From the NCBI RefSeq assembly GCF_024679245.1, contig NC_090186.1, positions 34,298,946 to 34,362,945 of the forward strand: a stretch of DNA of 64,000 nt. Reading direction: 5' to 3'. The position numbers were made by a program, and so were the translations under genes. Shown here piece by piece: positions 51,101-57,104 of the stretch (the stretch's first letter is position 1; each line of letters begins with the position of its first letter). The notes below the pieces were generated by a model. It was not told the origin of the DNA. It did no database searches and saw only the letters and a list, made by a program, of their open reading frames with translations. The stretch is from Pseudorasbora parva (Eukaryota > Chordata > Actinopteri > Cypriniformes > Gobionidae).

Positions 51101-53046
51101 TTTTGTTCAGTTGAGTATTTACAATATTCCATAGGTTTCCAACTATTTGTAAATTGTGATAAAATTGCTATTTTATCCAAGGAGCCAGGACGTCTGAGGG
51201 AGTCGACTGTCAATTGCATCATATCTGCGTTACCCTCGGTTTCCGGTTTTATTTGGCAGAAACGGTTTACTCTTAGCAGTGTGAACAAGTGTCACAGCAG
51301 CCGCCGAGTGAATGTACAGAGTAACGTCAAAACGTCATTTTAAACACATTTAAATGTATCTAATATAATAAACAGAGCTACATTAACTCATACTTGTGAA
51401 CGGAAAAGTGGAAACAGCGCCTACGTCTGTGTCCCGTCTGCTCGCGAGGCGCGTGTTCTTCATCTCCAGTGGCCTTGCTCAGCTCCCTCAACACTCCGTC
51501 ATACTACAGTAACATTAATAACCGCATCCATGAACCTGATTTTTGCCTATACCAATTATTTTCCACCGTCTGTAAGGTGAAGACCGCCTCCCAAGATTCT
51601 GTGCTCAAACTTGCCGTCATCAAACTAAACCTTTGTTTTAAATAGGCAACCTCTAATGGACACAAAAGTTGCATAGTGCACCTTTAAAGGGATAGTTCAG
51701 AAAAACCTTAATTTACCCACCCTAGCCTGGCTCCGCCCTCCCACGTACTTCCACTCAATTTTCCTTCAGTACTCCGCCTGGGATTGCGGATTTTAACCGG
51801 TTCAAATTTTAACCGGTCCAATCAGCGAACAGGGAGTGGTTGAGAATGATGACATTGATGTTGTGCGCTAGTTTGAGATGACGTGCGTCACGACCAAGCG
51901 ATTGGTTATTGCAGATCCAGAGTGGCTCTGGGCAGATCCAATTATTTTAAACTTAAACAGGAGATCCCCCTTCAAGGAAGTTAACGCTTGTCAATGGAGA
52001 GTGGCCAGACTCTCTGTACGAATGAAATGTTCCAGAGTCTGGAAAGAACAGGCTATACTCACCCTGCATGACCTTTTTTTCTGCCGTTGAACAGTTTTTG
52101 TTCTTATTGAAACTTGAATGCTTCCGTCCCCATTCATTAGAATTCATATTCTACGCTACAAGTGTTATTTTAGTATCATTGATGATGATTGATTTTTGTT
52201 TTCATTTTAAATTGTAAAGTTTTAGCAACTTTGCAATTAGCTTATAGTTTTAGTTATTTTAGTGCTTCAATTTAAACTAAATGAAAATAAGAAATCCAGT
52301 GTAATATGAACGCTCAGAAATTATTCTCATACACTGACTTGTTGTTTGATTAACATTTATTATAATTATAGATGTTGAAAATGCCTGTTATGCCTACCAA
52401 ATAATGAAAATTCTGTCATTAATTACTTACCCTCATGTCGCTCCAAACCTGTAAGACTTTCATTTCTCTTTAGAAAACAAATGAACATCTCTTTGATGAA
52501 ATCTGAGAGCTTTCTGTCCCTCCGTTGACAGCCTATGCAACCAGCCTAAATGAAATCTGTTCATCATGTATAACGAGTCTCTTCAGAAGATTTGGACTAA
52601 ACAGCTCCATTCATATGGATTAGTTTCATAAGTGTCTGTGGCGTAGCTGCCTATTTTCATTTCTGCGTGAACTATCCCCTTAATATTTGTGTGGATTCCT
52701 TTTTCAAAAGAACAGCATTAATATGAAATAGAAATATCTTGTAAAAAATGTTTTTACTGTCACTTTTCATCAATTTAATGCATGCTCGCTGAATAAAAGT
52801 AATTTCTTTCTTCTAAAAAAAAAAGTTTGAAGTTACACTTCAAGTTGAACTTACATGACAGTCTTTCCTGTTTCTCAGGTACAGCAGGTTCAGGTGTTTG
52901 CTGATGTCCAGTGCACGGTAAATCTGGTGGGCAGCGACTCCTACCTTAACCAGTCGGGCCCCATCGGGACCCAGAAGGGGCCGAGCGGCACCCCCACAGC
53001 CCAGTCTCAGCAGAAGAGCCTCCTCCAGCAGCTCCTGACCGAGTGA
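18544..53046 (+). CDS. ncoa1: ncoa1, nuclear receptor coactivator 1 (SRC-1/p160), 19 coding exons
   Basis: This gene encodes a p160 nuclear coactivator that docks on ligand-bound nuclear receptors and recruits CBP/p300 and arginine methyltransferases. Exons join at 18544-18632, 23773-23939, 34043-34149, 34324-34501, 36408-36587, 36863-36961, 41213-41353, 43021-43168, 43269-44250, 45509-45671, 45754-45930, 46021-46141, 47411-47579, 47674-47976, 48210-48308, 49494-49887, 50561-50735, 50824-51010 and 52879-53046. The total is 4,047 nt (1,348 aa), and every junction keeps phase with GT-AG ends. Domains in order are: basic/bHLH (about 25-85), PAS-A (about 110-180), PAS-B (about 255-370), a Ser/Pro-rich region with LXXLL boxes at 548-552, 589-593 and 634-638, an AD1 helix (about 703-712), a CBP-interaction region (about 860-907), a Gln-rich region (about 1040-1115), and a C-terminal LXXLL just before the stop. 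The C-terminus and exon content match SRC-1 rather than NCOA2 or NCOA3. Human SRC-1a is 1,441 aa, so this protein is about 90 aa shorter. Joins are inferred from sequence and family knowledge, not from transcripts. Confidence 0.95.
18633..19598. other. ncoa1 intron 1, left part
   Basis: Contains a (CA)n run at about 19183-19202 and otherwise unremarkable AT-rich sequence. Confidence 0.5.
19599..19683. repeat. (TA)n microsatellite
   Basis: The tract is an alternating TA run, interrupted once near 19632 by TAAATATAAATA, and abuts a Tc1 element that starts at 19684. Confidence 0.9.
19684..20698 (+). mobile_element. Tc1-like transposon, internally deleted
   Basis: The left end TA|CACTCACCTAAAGCGGAA is present. 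Transposase pieces on the plus strand include [15 protein letters not shown] and [20 protein letters not shown], then [19 protein letters not shown]. The N-terminal helix-turn-helix region is missing and the right end stops at TGGTGTTC without the inverse repeat. Several stops break the frame, so the copy is dead. Confidence 0.85.
21051..21122. repeat. (TA)n microsatellite
   Basis: A nearly pure TA run of about 70 bases in ncoa1 intron 1. Confidence 0.95.
21521..21850 (+). repeat. Dispersed repeat R (copy 1)
   Basis: The copy contains AAGGCTTCATTTATTTGATC, CAGCATCATTACT and GTGTCACATGATCCT. The same block recurs at about 23226-23620, 33440-33960, 44300-44720 and 52684-52835, and inverted at 25300-25506. 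The class is not recognised; it is widespread in cyprinid introns. Confidence 0.7.
22766..23076 (+). mobile_element. MITE-like element with GGGCTGTCAAATGATT end
   Basis: The left end is CAGGGCTGTCAAATGATTCA and the interior near the right end reads TTTTATTTTGATGCGATTAA. It matches the element at 25544-25809, which keeps both ends. A (CA)n array lies inside. This is a hAT-like terminal style. Confidence 0.6.
23226..23620 (+). repeat. Dispersed repeat R (copy 2)
   Basis: The copy contains ATCATTACTCCAGTCTTCAG and TGTCACGTGATCTTTCAG, then GTTGTGCTGCTTAATATTTT and a GAATAAAACAG block, in the same order as the other copies. Confidence 0.7.
23773..23939 (+). CDS. ncoa1: ncoa1 coding exon 2 (bHLH)
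   Basis: This exon encodes the basic region and helix-loop-helix: [20 protein letters not shown], then residues including [11 protein letters not shown] and a VDQIQ helix. These are family-diagnostic p160 bHLH residues. The acceptor is TATAG at 23772 and the donor is G|GTGAGT. Local GC content is far above the flanking AT-rich intron, as expected for coding sequence. Confidence 0.95.
24190..24278. repeat. Repeat fragment with poly-C/poly-T run
   Basis: GGGCCGTTTCTAGCC at 24192 resembles the end of a common fish DNA repeat. It is followed by about 18 C and 20 T at 24239-24278. The partner end was not found. Confidence 0.4.
25300..25506 (-). repeat. Dispersed repeat R (copy 3, inverted)
   Basis: It reads as the inverse of the other copies: TTAAGCAGCACACCTG, TATCACATGACACTGAAAAC and TGGAGTAATGATTGCTGG. 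Confidence 0.65.
25544..25809. mobile_element. 266-bp MITE with CTAGTGCTGTCAAAT inverted ends
   Basis: The left end is CTAGTGCTGTCAAATTGATT and the right end is AATCGATTTGACAGCACTAG, nearly perfect inverses. A (TG)n array lies inside. No convincing target duplication is visible. Confidence 0.75.
25869..26440 (+). mobile_element. Tc1-like remnant with doubled terminal repeat
   Basis: AATTGTTGGTACCC occurs at 25874-25887 and again at 26048-26061, 174 bp apart. The remaining coding sequence around 26240-26370 still shows [10 protein letters not shown] and [11 protein letters not shown], the second Asp and the Glu of a DD34E transposase. Most of the gene is deleted. Confidence 0.7.
26441..28089. 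other. ncoa1 intron 2, middle part
   Basis: No gene or clear repeat ends seen. Confidence 0.45.
28090..28360 (+). promoter_or_regulatory. GC-rich non-repeat block in ncoa1 intron 2
   Basis: A conspicuous C/G-rich island (runs such as GGGAAAGGGGGGCCGCAGGG and CTGCCCTGCCCCCTGACC) lies in otherwise AT-rich intron. I see no TIRs, no splice-bounded exon and no domain in its open frames. It could be an intronic enhancer or an alternative promoter; this is a guess from composition only. Confidence 0.25.
28361..29916. other. ncoa1 intron 2, after the GC-rich block
   Basis: AT-rich with short T runs. No gene or repeat ends identified. Confidence 0.45.
29917..30454 (-). mobile_element. 5S-rRNA-derived SINE (SINE3 type)
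   Basis: Read on the minus strand, the 5' end is 5S rRNA-like: GCCATATCACCCTG, AAGCTAAGCAGGGCTGAGCC and GGGAGACCAACTGGGAAAAC. The body contains CTGGCCAAATTTGCCCATTG, and the 3' end is GCGCTATATAAATCG followed by (ATT)n. This is the layout of fish SINE3, which has a 5S-derived pol III promoter and a LINE-like tail. It is nearly full length. Confidence 0.85.
31040..32240 (+). mobile_element. Host repeat A, interrupted by a TTAA element
   Basis: It shares TTTGGTCTGGAAACTCACCA, CGAGGGGCGGGATAAACGG, CCCACCGACTCTATACACGA and TGCTGCCGCTAG with host repeat B (38118-40030). The copy lacks B's left terminus. It contains the TTAA element at 31239-31971, and at 32020 it shows the empty version of the TTAA site that is filled in B. 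Confidence 0.75.
31239..31971. mobile_element. Foldback TTAA element, family 3
   Basis: The left end is TTAA|AGGGTTAGTTCACCC and the right end is GGGTGAACTAACCCT|TTAA. The arms are inverted copies of each other over roughly 300 bp each (for example GAAGATATTTTTGTTGAAAG against its inverse CTTTCAACAAAAATATCTTC), so most of the element can fold into one hairpin. The TTAA target is verified by the empty site in host repeat B (about 38343-38346). Confidence 0.85.
32241..33439. other. ncoa1 intron 2, unclassified block
   Basis: A mixed-composition block containing GGAGCTCGAGCTC at about 32839, probably another diverged DNA element. I could not find paired ends. Confidence 0.35.
33440..33960 (+). 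repeat. Dispersed repeat R (copy 4)
   Basis: The copy starts CTACCACTCAAAAGTTTAGA and contains CAATGTTGAAAGCAGTTGTA, then a TCTTTACTGTCACATTTGAT block and GAATAAAAGTATTTCTTTAT. Confidence 0.7.
34043..34149 (+). CDS. ncoa1: ncoa1 coding exon 3 (bHLH-PAS linker)
   Basis: The translation contains [15 protein letters not shown] and EALGPLLLE, closely matching the SRC-1 linker that leads into PAS-A. The acceptor is CCTCAG and the donor is GAG|GTATGT. The exon ends in phase 0, directly before the [10 protein letters not shown] segment in the next exon. Confidence 0.95.
34324..34501 (+). CDS. ncoa1: ncoa1 coding exon 4 (PAS-A)
   Basis: The exon encodes [20 protein letters not shown], then [13 protein letters not shown] and [14 protein letters not shown], the most conserved stretch of the p160 PAS-A fold. 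It is bounded by CACAAG and G|GTGAGT. Confidence 0.96.
35220..35270. repeat. (TC)n microsatellite
   Basis: A pure TC run of about 50 bases in ncoa1 intron 4. Confidence 0.95.
35515..36110 (+). mobile_element. Probable Tc1-like remnant
   Basis: GTGTTCAAAATTATTATCTA at 35521 resembles a Tc1 terminal repeat. Later text around 35910-36000 (AAACTGATTATTGAACTATC) looks like degraded transposase sequence. No catalytic motif is left, so the call is tentative. Confidence 0.35.
36408..36587 (+). CDS. ncoa1: ncoa1 coding exon 5 (PAS-A/PAS-B linker)
   Basis: The exon encodes [20 protein letters not shown], then [18 protein letters not shown] and [18 protein letters not shown], matching SRC-1 between the two PAS repeats. 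The acceptor is TTTTCAG at 36407. The donor after GAGG (36588) is supported by phase: the joined codon GAC gives the conserved DLQSC. Confidence 0.94.
36863..36961 (+). CDS. ncoa1: ncoa1 coding exon 6 (PAS-B start)
   Basis: The exon encodes [16 protein letters not shown] and [11 protein letters not shown], at the start of PAS-B. The donor is GTAGTC at 36962. A (CA)n array begins about 15 bases into the intron, and a stack of nested transposons follows it. Confidence 0.93.
36999..37898. mobile_element. Non-autonomous hAT-like element inserted in a (CA)n array
   Basis: The ends are TAGAGTGCGGATCGGGCC and the inverse side GGTATCCATCCTCTA. Both flanks are CA repeats, so the insertion split one microsatellite. 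Subterminal regions are packed with GAGCCCGACCCGA-type motifs that are inverted at the right end (CGGGCTCGGGTCGGG). An internal open frame of 66 codons (37368-37568) is not recognised. Confidence 0.7.
38118..40030 (+). mobile_element. Host repeat B, interrupted by a TTAA element
   Basis: The ends GACAAGCCAGACCC and GGAACGCTGGCTTG are imperfect inverses. It interrupts another repeat whose halves are 37926-38117 and 40031-40110. It shares long blocks with host repeat A (31040-32240). The insertion at 38395-39772 is absent from A. Confidence 0.75.
38395..39772. mobile_element. TTAA-flanked element, family 4
   Basis: The left end is TTAA|AGGGTCATGAAACCCC and the right end is GGGGTTTCATGACCCT|TTAA. 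Length is 1,378 bp. The intact site AGCTTAACTCC in host repeat A (near 32020) confirms a TTAA target. Two copies of TATATTTGTCCAAATATGCA occur inside (about 38801 and 39026). No transposase was found. Confidence 0.85.
40220..40840. mobile_element. TTAA-type element, family 7, right end preserved
   Basis: The right end is CATCATATGACCCCT|TTAA (40841-40844), i.e. inverse AGGGGTCATATGATG, the same AGGG-type tip as the other TTAA families here. The left end is not clear. Confidence 0.5.
41213..41353 (+). CDS. ncoa1: ncoa1 coding exon 7 (PAS-B)
   Basis: The exon encodes [20 protein letters not shown], then [20 protein letters not shown] and AKKLLHE. It matches SRC-1 PAS-B almost residue for residue. 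The acceptor is a GT-rich tract ending TGTGCAG, and the donor is G|GTGAGC. Confidence 0.95.
42013..42097. repeat. (CA)n microsatellite
   Basis: An uninterrupted CA run of about 85 bases inside the family 6 element. Confidence 0.97.
42248..42433 (-). pseudogene. THAP-domain-like fragment inside a TTAA element
   Basis: The open frame begins [20 protein letters not shown] and continues [11 protein letters not shown], which fits the start of a THAP zinc finger: an early Cys pair, then an (F/L)H(R/K)(F/L)P core and DP-x-x-R. Later residues ([10 protein letters not shown]) look frameshifted or degraded and the second half of the C2CH finger is missing. THAP domains occur in P-element and Kolobok transposon proteins as well as host genes. 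I cannot tell which from this fragment alone. Confidence 0.5.
42905..42995 (+). repeat. Dispersed repeat R (short piece next to ncoa1 exon 8)
   Basis: The segment ATTTTGAAAATGGTTGTGCT plus GCTTAATATTTTGTAGAAAC is the middle part of repeat R and runs to within about 25 bases of the exon 8 acceptor. Confidence 0.6.
43021..43168 (+). CDS. ncoa1: ncoa1 coding exon 8 (end of PAS-B)
   Basis: The exon encodes [20 protein letters not shown], then a segment with [10 protein letters not shown] and [12 protein letters not shown]. The acceptor is TTGACAG at 43020. The sequence just upstream (about 42930-42990) is part of a dispersed repeat, so this acceptor lies very close to repeat-derived DNA. Confidence 0.94.
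43269..44250 (+). CDS. ncoa1: ncoa1 coding exon 9 (Ser/Pro region, NR boxes 1-3)
   Basis: This is the largest exon (982 nt). It starts with REHNTASSQ after TTTTAG and has a donor at CCG|GTATTT; reading on past the donor meets a stop at 44263. It holds three receptor-binding LXXLL boxes: LNQLL (aa 548-552), LHRLL within [10 protein letters not shown] (589-593) and LRFLL within [10 protein letters not shown] (634-638). Boxes 2 and 3 are near-identical to SRC-1, while box 1 is diverged. Likely SUMO-type psi-K-x-E sites are IKKEP and VKTEK. GC and CpG content are much higher than in the flanking introns. Confidence 0.95.
44300..44720 (+). repeat. Dispersed repeat R (copy 5)
   Basis: The copy contains CAGTGTTACATGATCCTTCA and AATTCTAATATGATAATTTT, then ACTGTCACTTTTGATCAATT and AATAAAAGTATT, in the order seen in the other copies. 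It lies just after the exon 9 donor. Confidence 0.7.
44755..45284 (+). repeat. Intron duplication, copy 1 (ncoa1 intron 9)
   Basis: About 530 bp starting GTATACATTTCTTTTTTATA and ending TCTTCTCATTTGCATT are repeated in the same orientation at about 46568-47135 in intron 12. Shared landmarks are TGAGCATAGC, TTTTTACAACAAGGTCAG and CACATTCACGTCAACCAAAA. Confidence 0.85.
45509..45671 (+). CDS. ncoa1: ncoa1 coding exon 10 (AD1 helix)
   Basis: The exon encodes [19 protein letters not shown], aligning with the SRC-1 DLDQFDQLLPTL activation helix, then [13 protein letters not shown]. The acceptor is a tandem AAGCAG. I used the CAG (exon start 45509); the AAG would start at 45506 and add one Gln. The donor G|GTGGGG at 45672 is weak but is confirmed by phase. 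Confidence 0.88.
45754..45930 (+). CDS. ncoa1: ncoa1 coding exon 11
   Basis: The exon encodes [19 protein letters not shown] and further Ser/Gln/Pro-rich residues ending [10 protein letters not shown]. It is bounded by CTTTAG and G|GTACAG. The segment belongs to the disordered region between AD1 and the CBP-interaction domain. It is weakly conserved with mammals, but phase and base composition support it. Confidence 0.88.
46021..46141 (+). CDS. ncoa1: ncoa1 coding exon 12
   Basis: The exon encodes [20 protein letters not shown] and [20 protein letters not shown]. It is bounded by GATTCAG and A|GTGAGT, entering in phase 1 and leaving in phase 2. It is disordered, Gln/Ser-rich p160 sequence. 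Confidence 0.88.
46568..47135 (+). repeat. Intron duplication, copy 2 (ncoa1 intron 12)
   Basis: Direct copy of 44755-45284 with small indels. Neither copy has inverted ends or a poly-A tail. Confidence 0.85.
47411..47579 (+). CDS. ncoa1: ncoa1 coding exon 13 (CBP/p300 interaction domain)
   Basis: The exon encodes [20 protein letters not shown], then [20 protein letters not shown] and [10 protein letters not shown], nearly identical to the SRC-1 segment that folds on the CBP/p300 NCBD. The acceptor is GCAG at 47410; a second GCAG four bases downstream would shift the frame. The donor is CAA|GTTAGT. Confidence 0.94.
47674..47976 (+). CDS. ncoa1: ncoa1 coding exon 14
   Basis: The acceptor is CCTACAG at 47673, in phase 0. 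The exon is proline- and glutamine-rich with repeated PSQFP motifs. It ends [20 protein letters not shown], which matches SRC-1 [14 protein letters not shown]. The donor is CAG|GTAGAT. Confidence 0.92.
48210..48308 (+). CDS. ncoa1: ncoa1 coding exon 15
   Basis: The exon encodes [20 protein letters not shown] and [13 protein letters not shown], corresponding to the Gln/Met-rich HQNRQAILNQF...MRSGMQQ part of SRC-1. It is phase 0 at both ends, bounded by CATCAG and GTTAGT. Confidence 0.9.
48575..49132. mobile_element. TTAA-flanked element, family 5 (intron 15)
   Basis: TTAA lies at 48571-48574 and 49133-49136, with ends AGCAACACTATGCAACTTTT and TACATGGTGCACCT. It is the inverse-oriented relative of 51049-51683; shared text includes GACAGTCGACTCCCTCAGAC against its inverse. 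There is no recognisable gene. Confidence 0.75.
49494..49887 (+). CDS. ncoa1: ncoa1 coding exon 16 (AD2, Gln-rich)
   Basis: The exon begins [20 protein letters not shown] and continues RQRQLLQQK and MLMRQG, matching the SRC-1 AD2/histone-acetyltransferase region. It contains a [10 protein letters not shown] tract. The acceptor is CTCACAG and the donor is G|GTACGT. Confidence 0.94.
49888..50560. other. ncoa1 intron 16
   Basis: AT-rich intron sequence without a recognised element. Confidence 0.5.
50561..50735 (+). CDS. ncoa1: ncoa1 coding exon 17
   Basis: The exon encodes [19 protein letters not shown], then [19 protein letters not shown] and WQQGAIGNN, matching SRC-1 ([27 protein letters not shown]). 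It is bounded by CTCACAG and AG|GTAGGG. Confidence 0.94.
50824..51010 (+). CDS. ncoa1: ncoa1 coding exon 18
   Basis: The exon encodes [17 protein letters not shown], diagnostic of SRC-1, and ends SMCNDQ. It is bounded by TTCAG and CAG|GTAAGA in phase 0. In mammals a further exon (the SRC-1a segment starting INDPAL) follows this point. No equivalent was found in the following intron. Confidence 0.94.
51049..51683. mobile_element. TTAA-flanked element, family 5 (intron 18)
   Basis: TTAA lies at 51045-51048 and 51684-51687, with ends AGGTGCACTATAG and GTTGCATAGTGCACCT. It is inverted relative to the copy at 48575-49132. Confidence 0.8.
51688..52679. mobile_element. TTAA-flanked element, family 3, abutting the previous one
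   Basis: It begins AGGGATAGTTCAG directly after the TTAA at 51684-51687 and ends GTGAACTATCCCC|TTAA (52680-52683). The interior carries another MITE-like block starting CTAGCCTGGCTCCGCCC near 51723. Confidence 0.7.
52684..52835 (+). repeat. Dispersed repeat R (3' part)
   Basis: Matches the end of repeat R: AGAACAGCATTAATATGAAA, then a TTTTTACTGTCACTTTTCAT block and GAATAAAAGTAATTTC. Confidence 0.65.
52879..53046 (+). CDS. ncoa1: ncoa1 last coding exon (C-terminal LXXLL, stop)
   Basis: The exon encodes [18 protein letters not shown], then [12 protein letters not shown] and [11 protein letters not shown] before the TGA at 53044. This is the SRC-1a C-terminus with its fourth receptor-binding motif (LQQLL). 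The acceptor is TTTCTCAG. The vertebrate SRC-1e-type tail was not found. Confidence 0.96.
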   Translation, partial: VQQVQVFADVQCTVNLVGSDSYLNQSGPIGTQKGPSGTPTAQSQQKSLLQQLLTE

Positions 53047-56000
53047 GCCGCCCATTAACCATCTGCCAGAGGACTGTCTCCACATGTAGAGATTTTTATT
53101 CTTCACCTTTGGTTTCTATACAGTATATCTGCAGGGTCGGTGTCTGGGCCCAGGCTTGTGAGGTTTCATAGCCGTTCGACAAAGTGCTCATTCCTGGTCA
53201 CCTTTTTAAACGCCTGTTTCCGAAAAGGAGAAAAGATCACGTTCCAGAATTTGCCAAGTCTGTAAAAAAGGACCTGCTGCTTCTGCCGGCTACACGTCCT
53301 GTCAGTCAGGCCAACGTTGCAGTGCTTCTTGGAGAGCGGCGCAGCAGCTGAGCTCGGATTGGTCGGATTGGAAACTGGGGCAGGCTTTTGCCATGGTGTC
53401 GCTATGTTCATGGTATATCGCTCAGTTTCAGCTGGATCTGTGACTGATAGGCTCTCCTCAGCAGTGCCTGATGATGGGAGGAACTTCCCGCCTCTTTTTA
53501 TTTGTTAGTCGGTTCTGTTTGTTGCTGTTGTTGCGTTTGTTTTGGTCTGTTGTCGCTTTCAGAACAAGCATCGCCAGGATGGGAGACTGCTCTGTAGTGC
53601 GTATCCGTCTGCGTATCAGGCTTTCCTGGCAACACTGTTTTGAAACAGCAGACCGTTTTTGTTTTTCTTTTTTTTTTCTTTTTTTTTACGATGTCCTACA
53701 CATTCTCGTCTCCCCCCAGCAGATGTGACTACGAGCCACTTAGGGTCAACTCAGCCTATCAGTGTTGTTTGCGGCAATGTGTTGTGCAGGTTGGTATTAT
53801 TGTACAGCACAGATGGACAAAGTTGGGACAAGCTCACACTTTGTAATTTCCTTTAAAACGAAGCATCATCAAATTCCAGGCAACTCTCGTTTCGGAAGCA
53901 TCGACATAACACCAGTTCTTTTTTTTTAAATGGCTAAATCTGTAATGTCACTTTTCACTGTTTTAAAGTAATCATCCGTAGGGGTCTCATGGCTCTCAAG
54001 GTCAGAGACTCGGATTTTTACGATAGAGATTGGTTATCGAACACCCCGGTAATTTTTACAAACCCTCCGCTGCATCGCACACAGGTGCGAAAATGTAGAT
54101 TGTACATTGATTTTGATTATACAGTTAAGCGTTTCAAGGATGCTCTTGAAAACCACAGGAGCGAGGCGTCGTCTCGCACTCTCGCGTTCTCCAGCTCTTT
54201 GACTGCTCCTGAGACTACTGTTGCCCAGTCAGACACTGTTCATCAGCATTATCCTTTGTTCATTTACCTACCAGTCATCCACTCTTAAGAATCATTTCAA
54301 TTTGATTCAAACCTAAACATTTGAAATGAAGCTAGCTGCGTGAAAAGTACTAACAGAAATCCTTTTTTTTTTGGAATTGACATGCCCACATAAAGACTTG
54401 CTGTGGTCGAAATTGATGTCTCACCATGTGAGCACGAAGTATTTCACAAATCGCGCAACGTCGAAATCGTGCTGCATGCGCAACCGTGTCCCCTTCTCAC
54501 GTATTTTCATTCTCCTTTAACAGTGTTCTTTTGTTCGTGACTCACTTTGTGGAGTTTAAGTGCCGTGTCTTTGTGCGTGTGCTCTATATACAAAGAATGG
54601 CTCTTTTTCTCCAACGCTACACCAGCTTAGATTGTCCTCACGGGGGGAAATTATGTACAATTTCGTAACAGATCCTCATTCGTCTACGAAATTCAGCCGG
54701 CAGTATGTACTGTTGAAATCGAGCCACTTTTTGCTATATATAAATGTACATAGACATTACAAAAAGCAAGATGAATTGACAAATACATAACATACAAGTC
54801 TGTGTTTTTTTTCCAGTTTTCGGCTCACCGGAAAAACACAGATGTCGTAATGATTAATTTCTGCCCTCCTCTATGGGGAACAGGCAATCCTGTATAGATA
54901 AAATGTTTTTTGCAGTGGATAAGATTCATTTAATGAACCCTACCTTTCATCATTACCGTGTTTATGCCAAATATACCAAACTAGCAAACAGCGCCTATTA
55001 ATGATGTTTTTTTTTGTTGTTGTTTTTTTCCCGTTTATAACGGCTCTCACAGTCAGTACACAACATCAAGGTACAATAGAACTATTCAGAACCTGGATTA
55101 TCAAAGTATTGTGTATATAACAGATAAATGTGAATATGTATCTGTTCAGACTCAACAAAATGTAGTGCTCCGAGTTTGTGGTAATAACTACTTGCTTCCA
55201 TTTTGTTTTTTGTTTTGTTTTTTTAGATGTGTATGGCTGTCTGAAAGCGTGTATGTGTGTGATTAATACTGTATATCTGGTGTTTAAAATGGAAAAACAG
55301 ACAAATGTCCTGATTTTGATTTTCTTTTTTCTTTTCTTCTTTTTCTTTTATTTTCTTTTTTATAAATACCTGCAACTTTTCCTGTGGGTGTTGAGATTGC
55401 TCTATATGTGAGAATGGTTTAGCGACTGCTGAATGTGACTTTGCTGAGGGAGAAGCAGCATGGACTGGCTTTTGTACGGGTTAATTTAAAAAAAAAAAAG
55501 GCCATATTATTTAATTTCTCTGTTGTCAAAGTTTATACAGCTCTGACAAAGTGGAACCTTGGTTTGAGAACAGCACTGGCTTGTTGTAGTGGGGTTTCGT
55601 CAACTGCCTGATGTAGTTTTTGCCATGTGTAAACGGAATAATGACCAAAGCTTCAAGATACTAAAAGATTCATATCATATGCAAGGTTCATGCAATTGGA
55701 CAAATGTAGCATCAAGTTTTTTTTTCCCCCTGAATAGGCGTCCCATCATGTTTATAACACTACCATTTTAATTTGTGTAGACGCTCCCTTCCCCCCAGCT
55801 GGTTTGATTGTTTTTTTTGTGAAGATGTTCAAAAGTGAATTATCTTCAGACATTCCCCCGTTGCTACTGATTTACCAAACATGCAAATGCCTCTTCGGGA
55901 GGAACTTTAGTCACCGTTTTCAGGAAGATTTCTAACCGCTAGCTATGCACGTTTAGAGGTTAAATGAAAAGCATTTGGCTTTGGGTTTTAAAAACTGACG

Positions 56001-57098
56001 CTACTCAAAACGGATTATTGCTTTGACTGCAGTATTCTAGCGAGCGACGCATGCTAACAAATATCTCCTGATTTTCTTTTTTTAACTCAAGGATATACAT
56101 CATTTGTAGTTCAAAACAAGTGGTTTTGAGCTACTCGGGCTAAAAACGAGAGAACCATACTGATGCAACTATACTTAGATATTTGACTTTATTTAGCTGG
56201 ATTCTTTATACCAAATTTGAGGTGCCTCTTGTACATATTTTCAGCATAGAGGACTGCTCCTCACCGTTTGATGAACGTTTTCTTGTTTATGAGGATTTTC
56301 TTATACTGACCTTTGTAAGACTTTTGCTGTATTTTACATGAATTTTTTACTAAAAACCTAAATGTACCAGGAACTTGCAAGGAATACAATCTAGCTTTGC
56401 ACTTTACATGAACTACAAGGAAAGAGGCCATGTCAAAAATCCGAATATACGTTCGCGAAAAAGAGCGAATACCCCCTCCGAATGTATTTTCGCAAAGTGA
56501 AACGCCATTTCGCTTTCCACGGGAAAATCAAAAGGCATCTCAGGTTCTTCAGGAAGAACTTGGCTTGTCGGGCCCTCATCATTGGATCCCTTAAAAGAGC
56601 AGGGTAGCGGAAGCCTTTGCCACATGGGTGTTTTTCTGCTGCAGAACCGTAGATCTAACTATGCCTATCTTCTTCAGGTGCTCCACCTCCCCTTTGCCCC
56701 CGTCCTTTTAGACCTGGCTTTATCTTTTGAAGACATTCCTCATCTAACTCCGCTTTCTGTTCACCGCGGTCTGTGTCGTAGGCTTTGAGAGTCGTTTCAG
56801 GTGCCAAGTGCTAAGAACCATTTATGCAAACTCGTACAATCTACATTTCCTCATATCATAGTTGTGAATCCTACGTATCGACCACCACACACTCTCCTCG
56901 TCATTCAGATGTCATCTCTACATGGTATCATCTACAGTAGCTACTGTTTACCTGAGATTTTCACATATTGTAAGTGCTGCCTTATTAATATACAGATATT
57001 AGTTGTATTGGTGAAGGGAAGTCGTGCTTGTAGCTCCACTGAAACGGCGCTCGTTCTTTAAAGGCAAGGTTCCACTTTTCACCTGTAAAATTAATATA

Positions 57099-57104
57099 AA
57101 TAAA
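57099..57104 (+). terminator. ncoa1: Proximal poly(A) signal AATAAA of ncoa1
   Basis: A canonical AATAAA lies in an AT-rich stretch about 4.05 kb after the stop codon. It is a candidate for a shorter 3' end. Confidence 0.4.

Noticed and set aside
18544..53046. Assignment to ncoa2 or ncoa3
   Set aside because: The [11 protein letters not shown]-terminus, [10 protein letters not shown] box, [13 protein letters not shown] and [12 protein letters not shown]-terminus are specific to SRC-1.
53166..57061. Many 60-100-codon open frames after the ncoa1 stop
   Set aside because: They lie in the 3' UTR, on both strands, with no domain or splice support.
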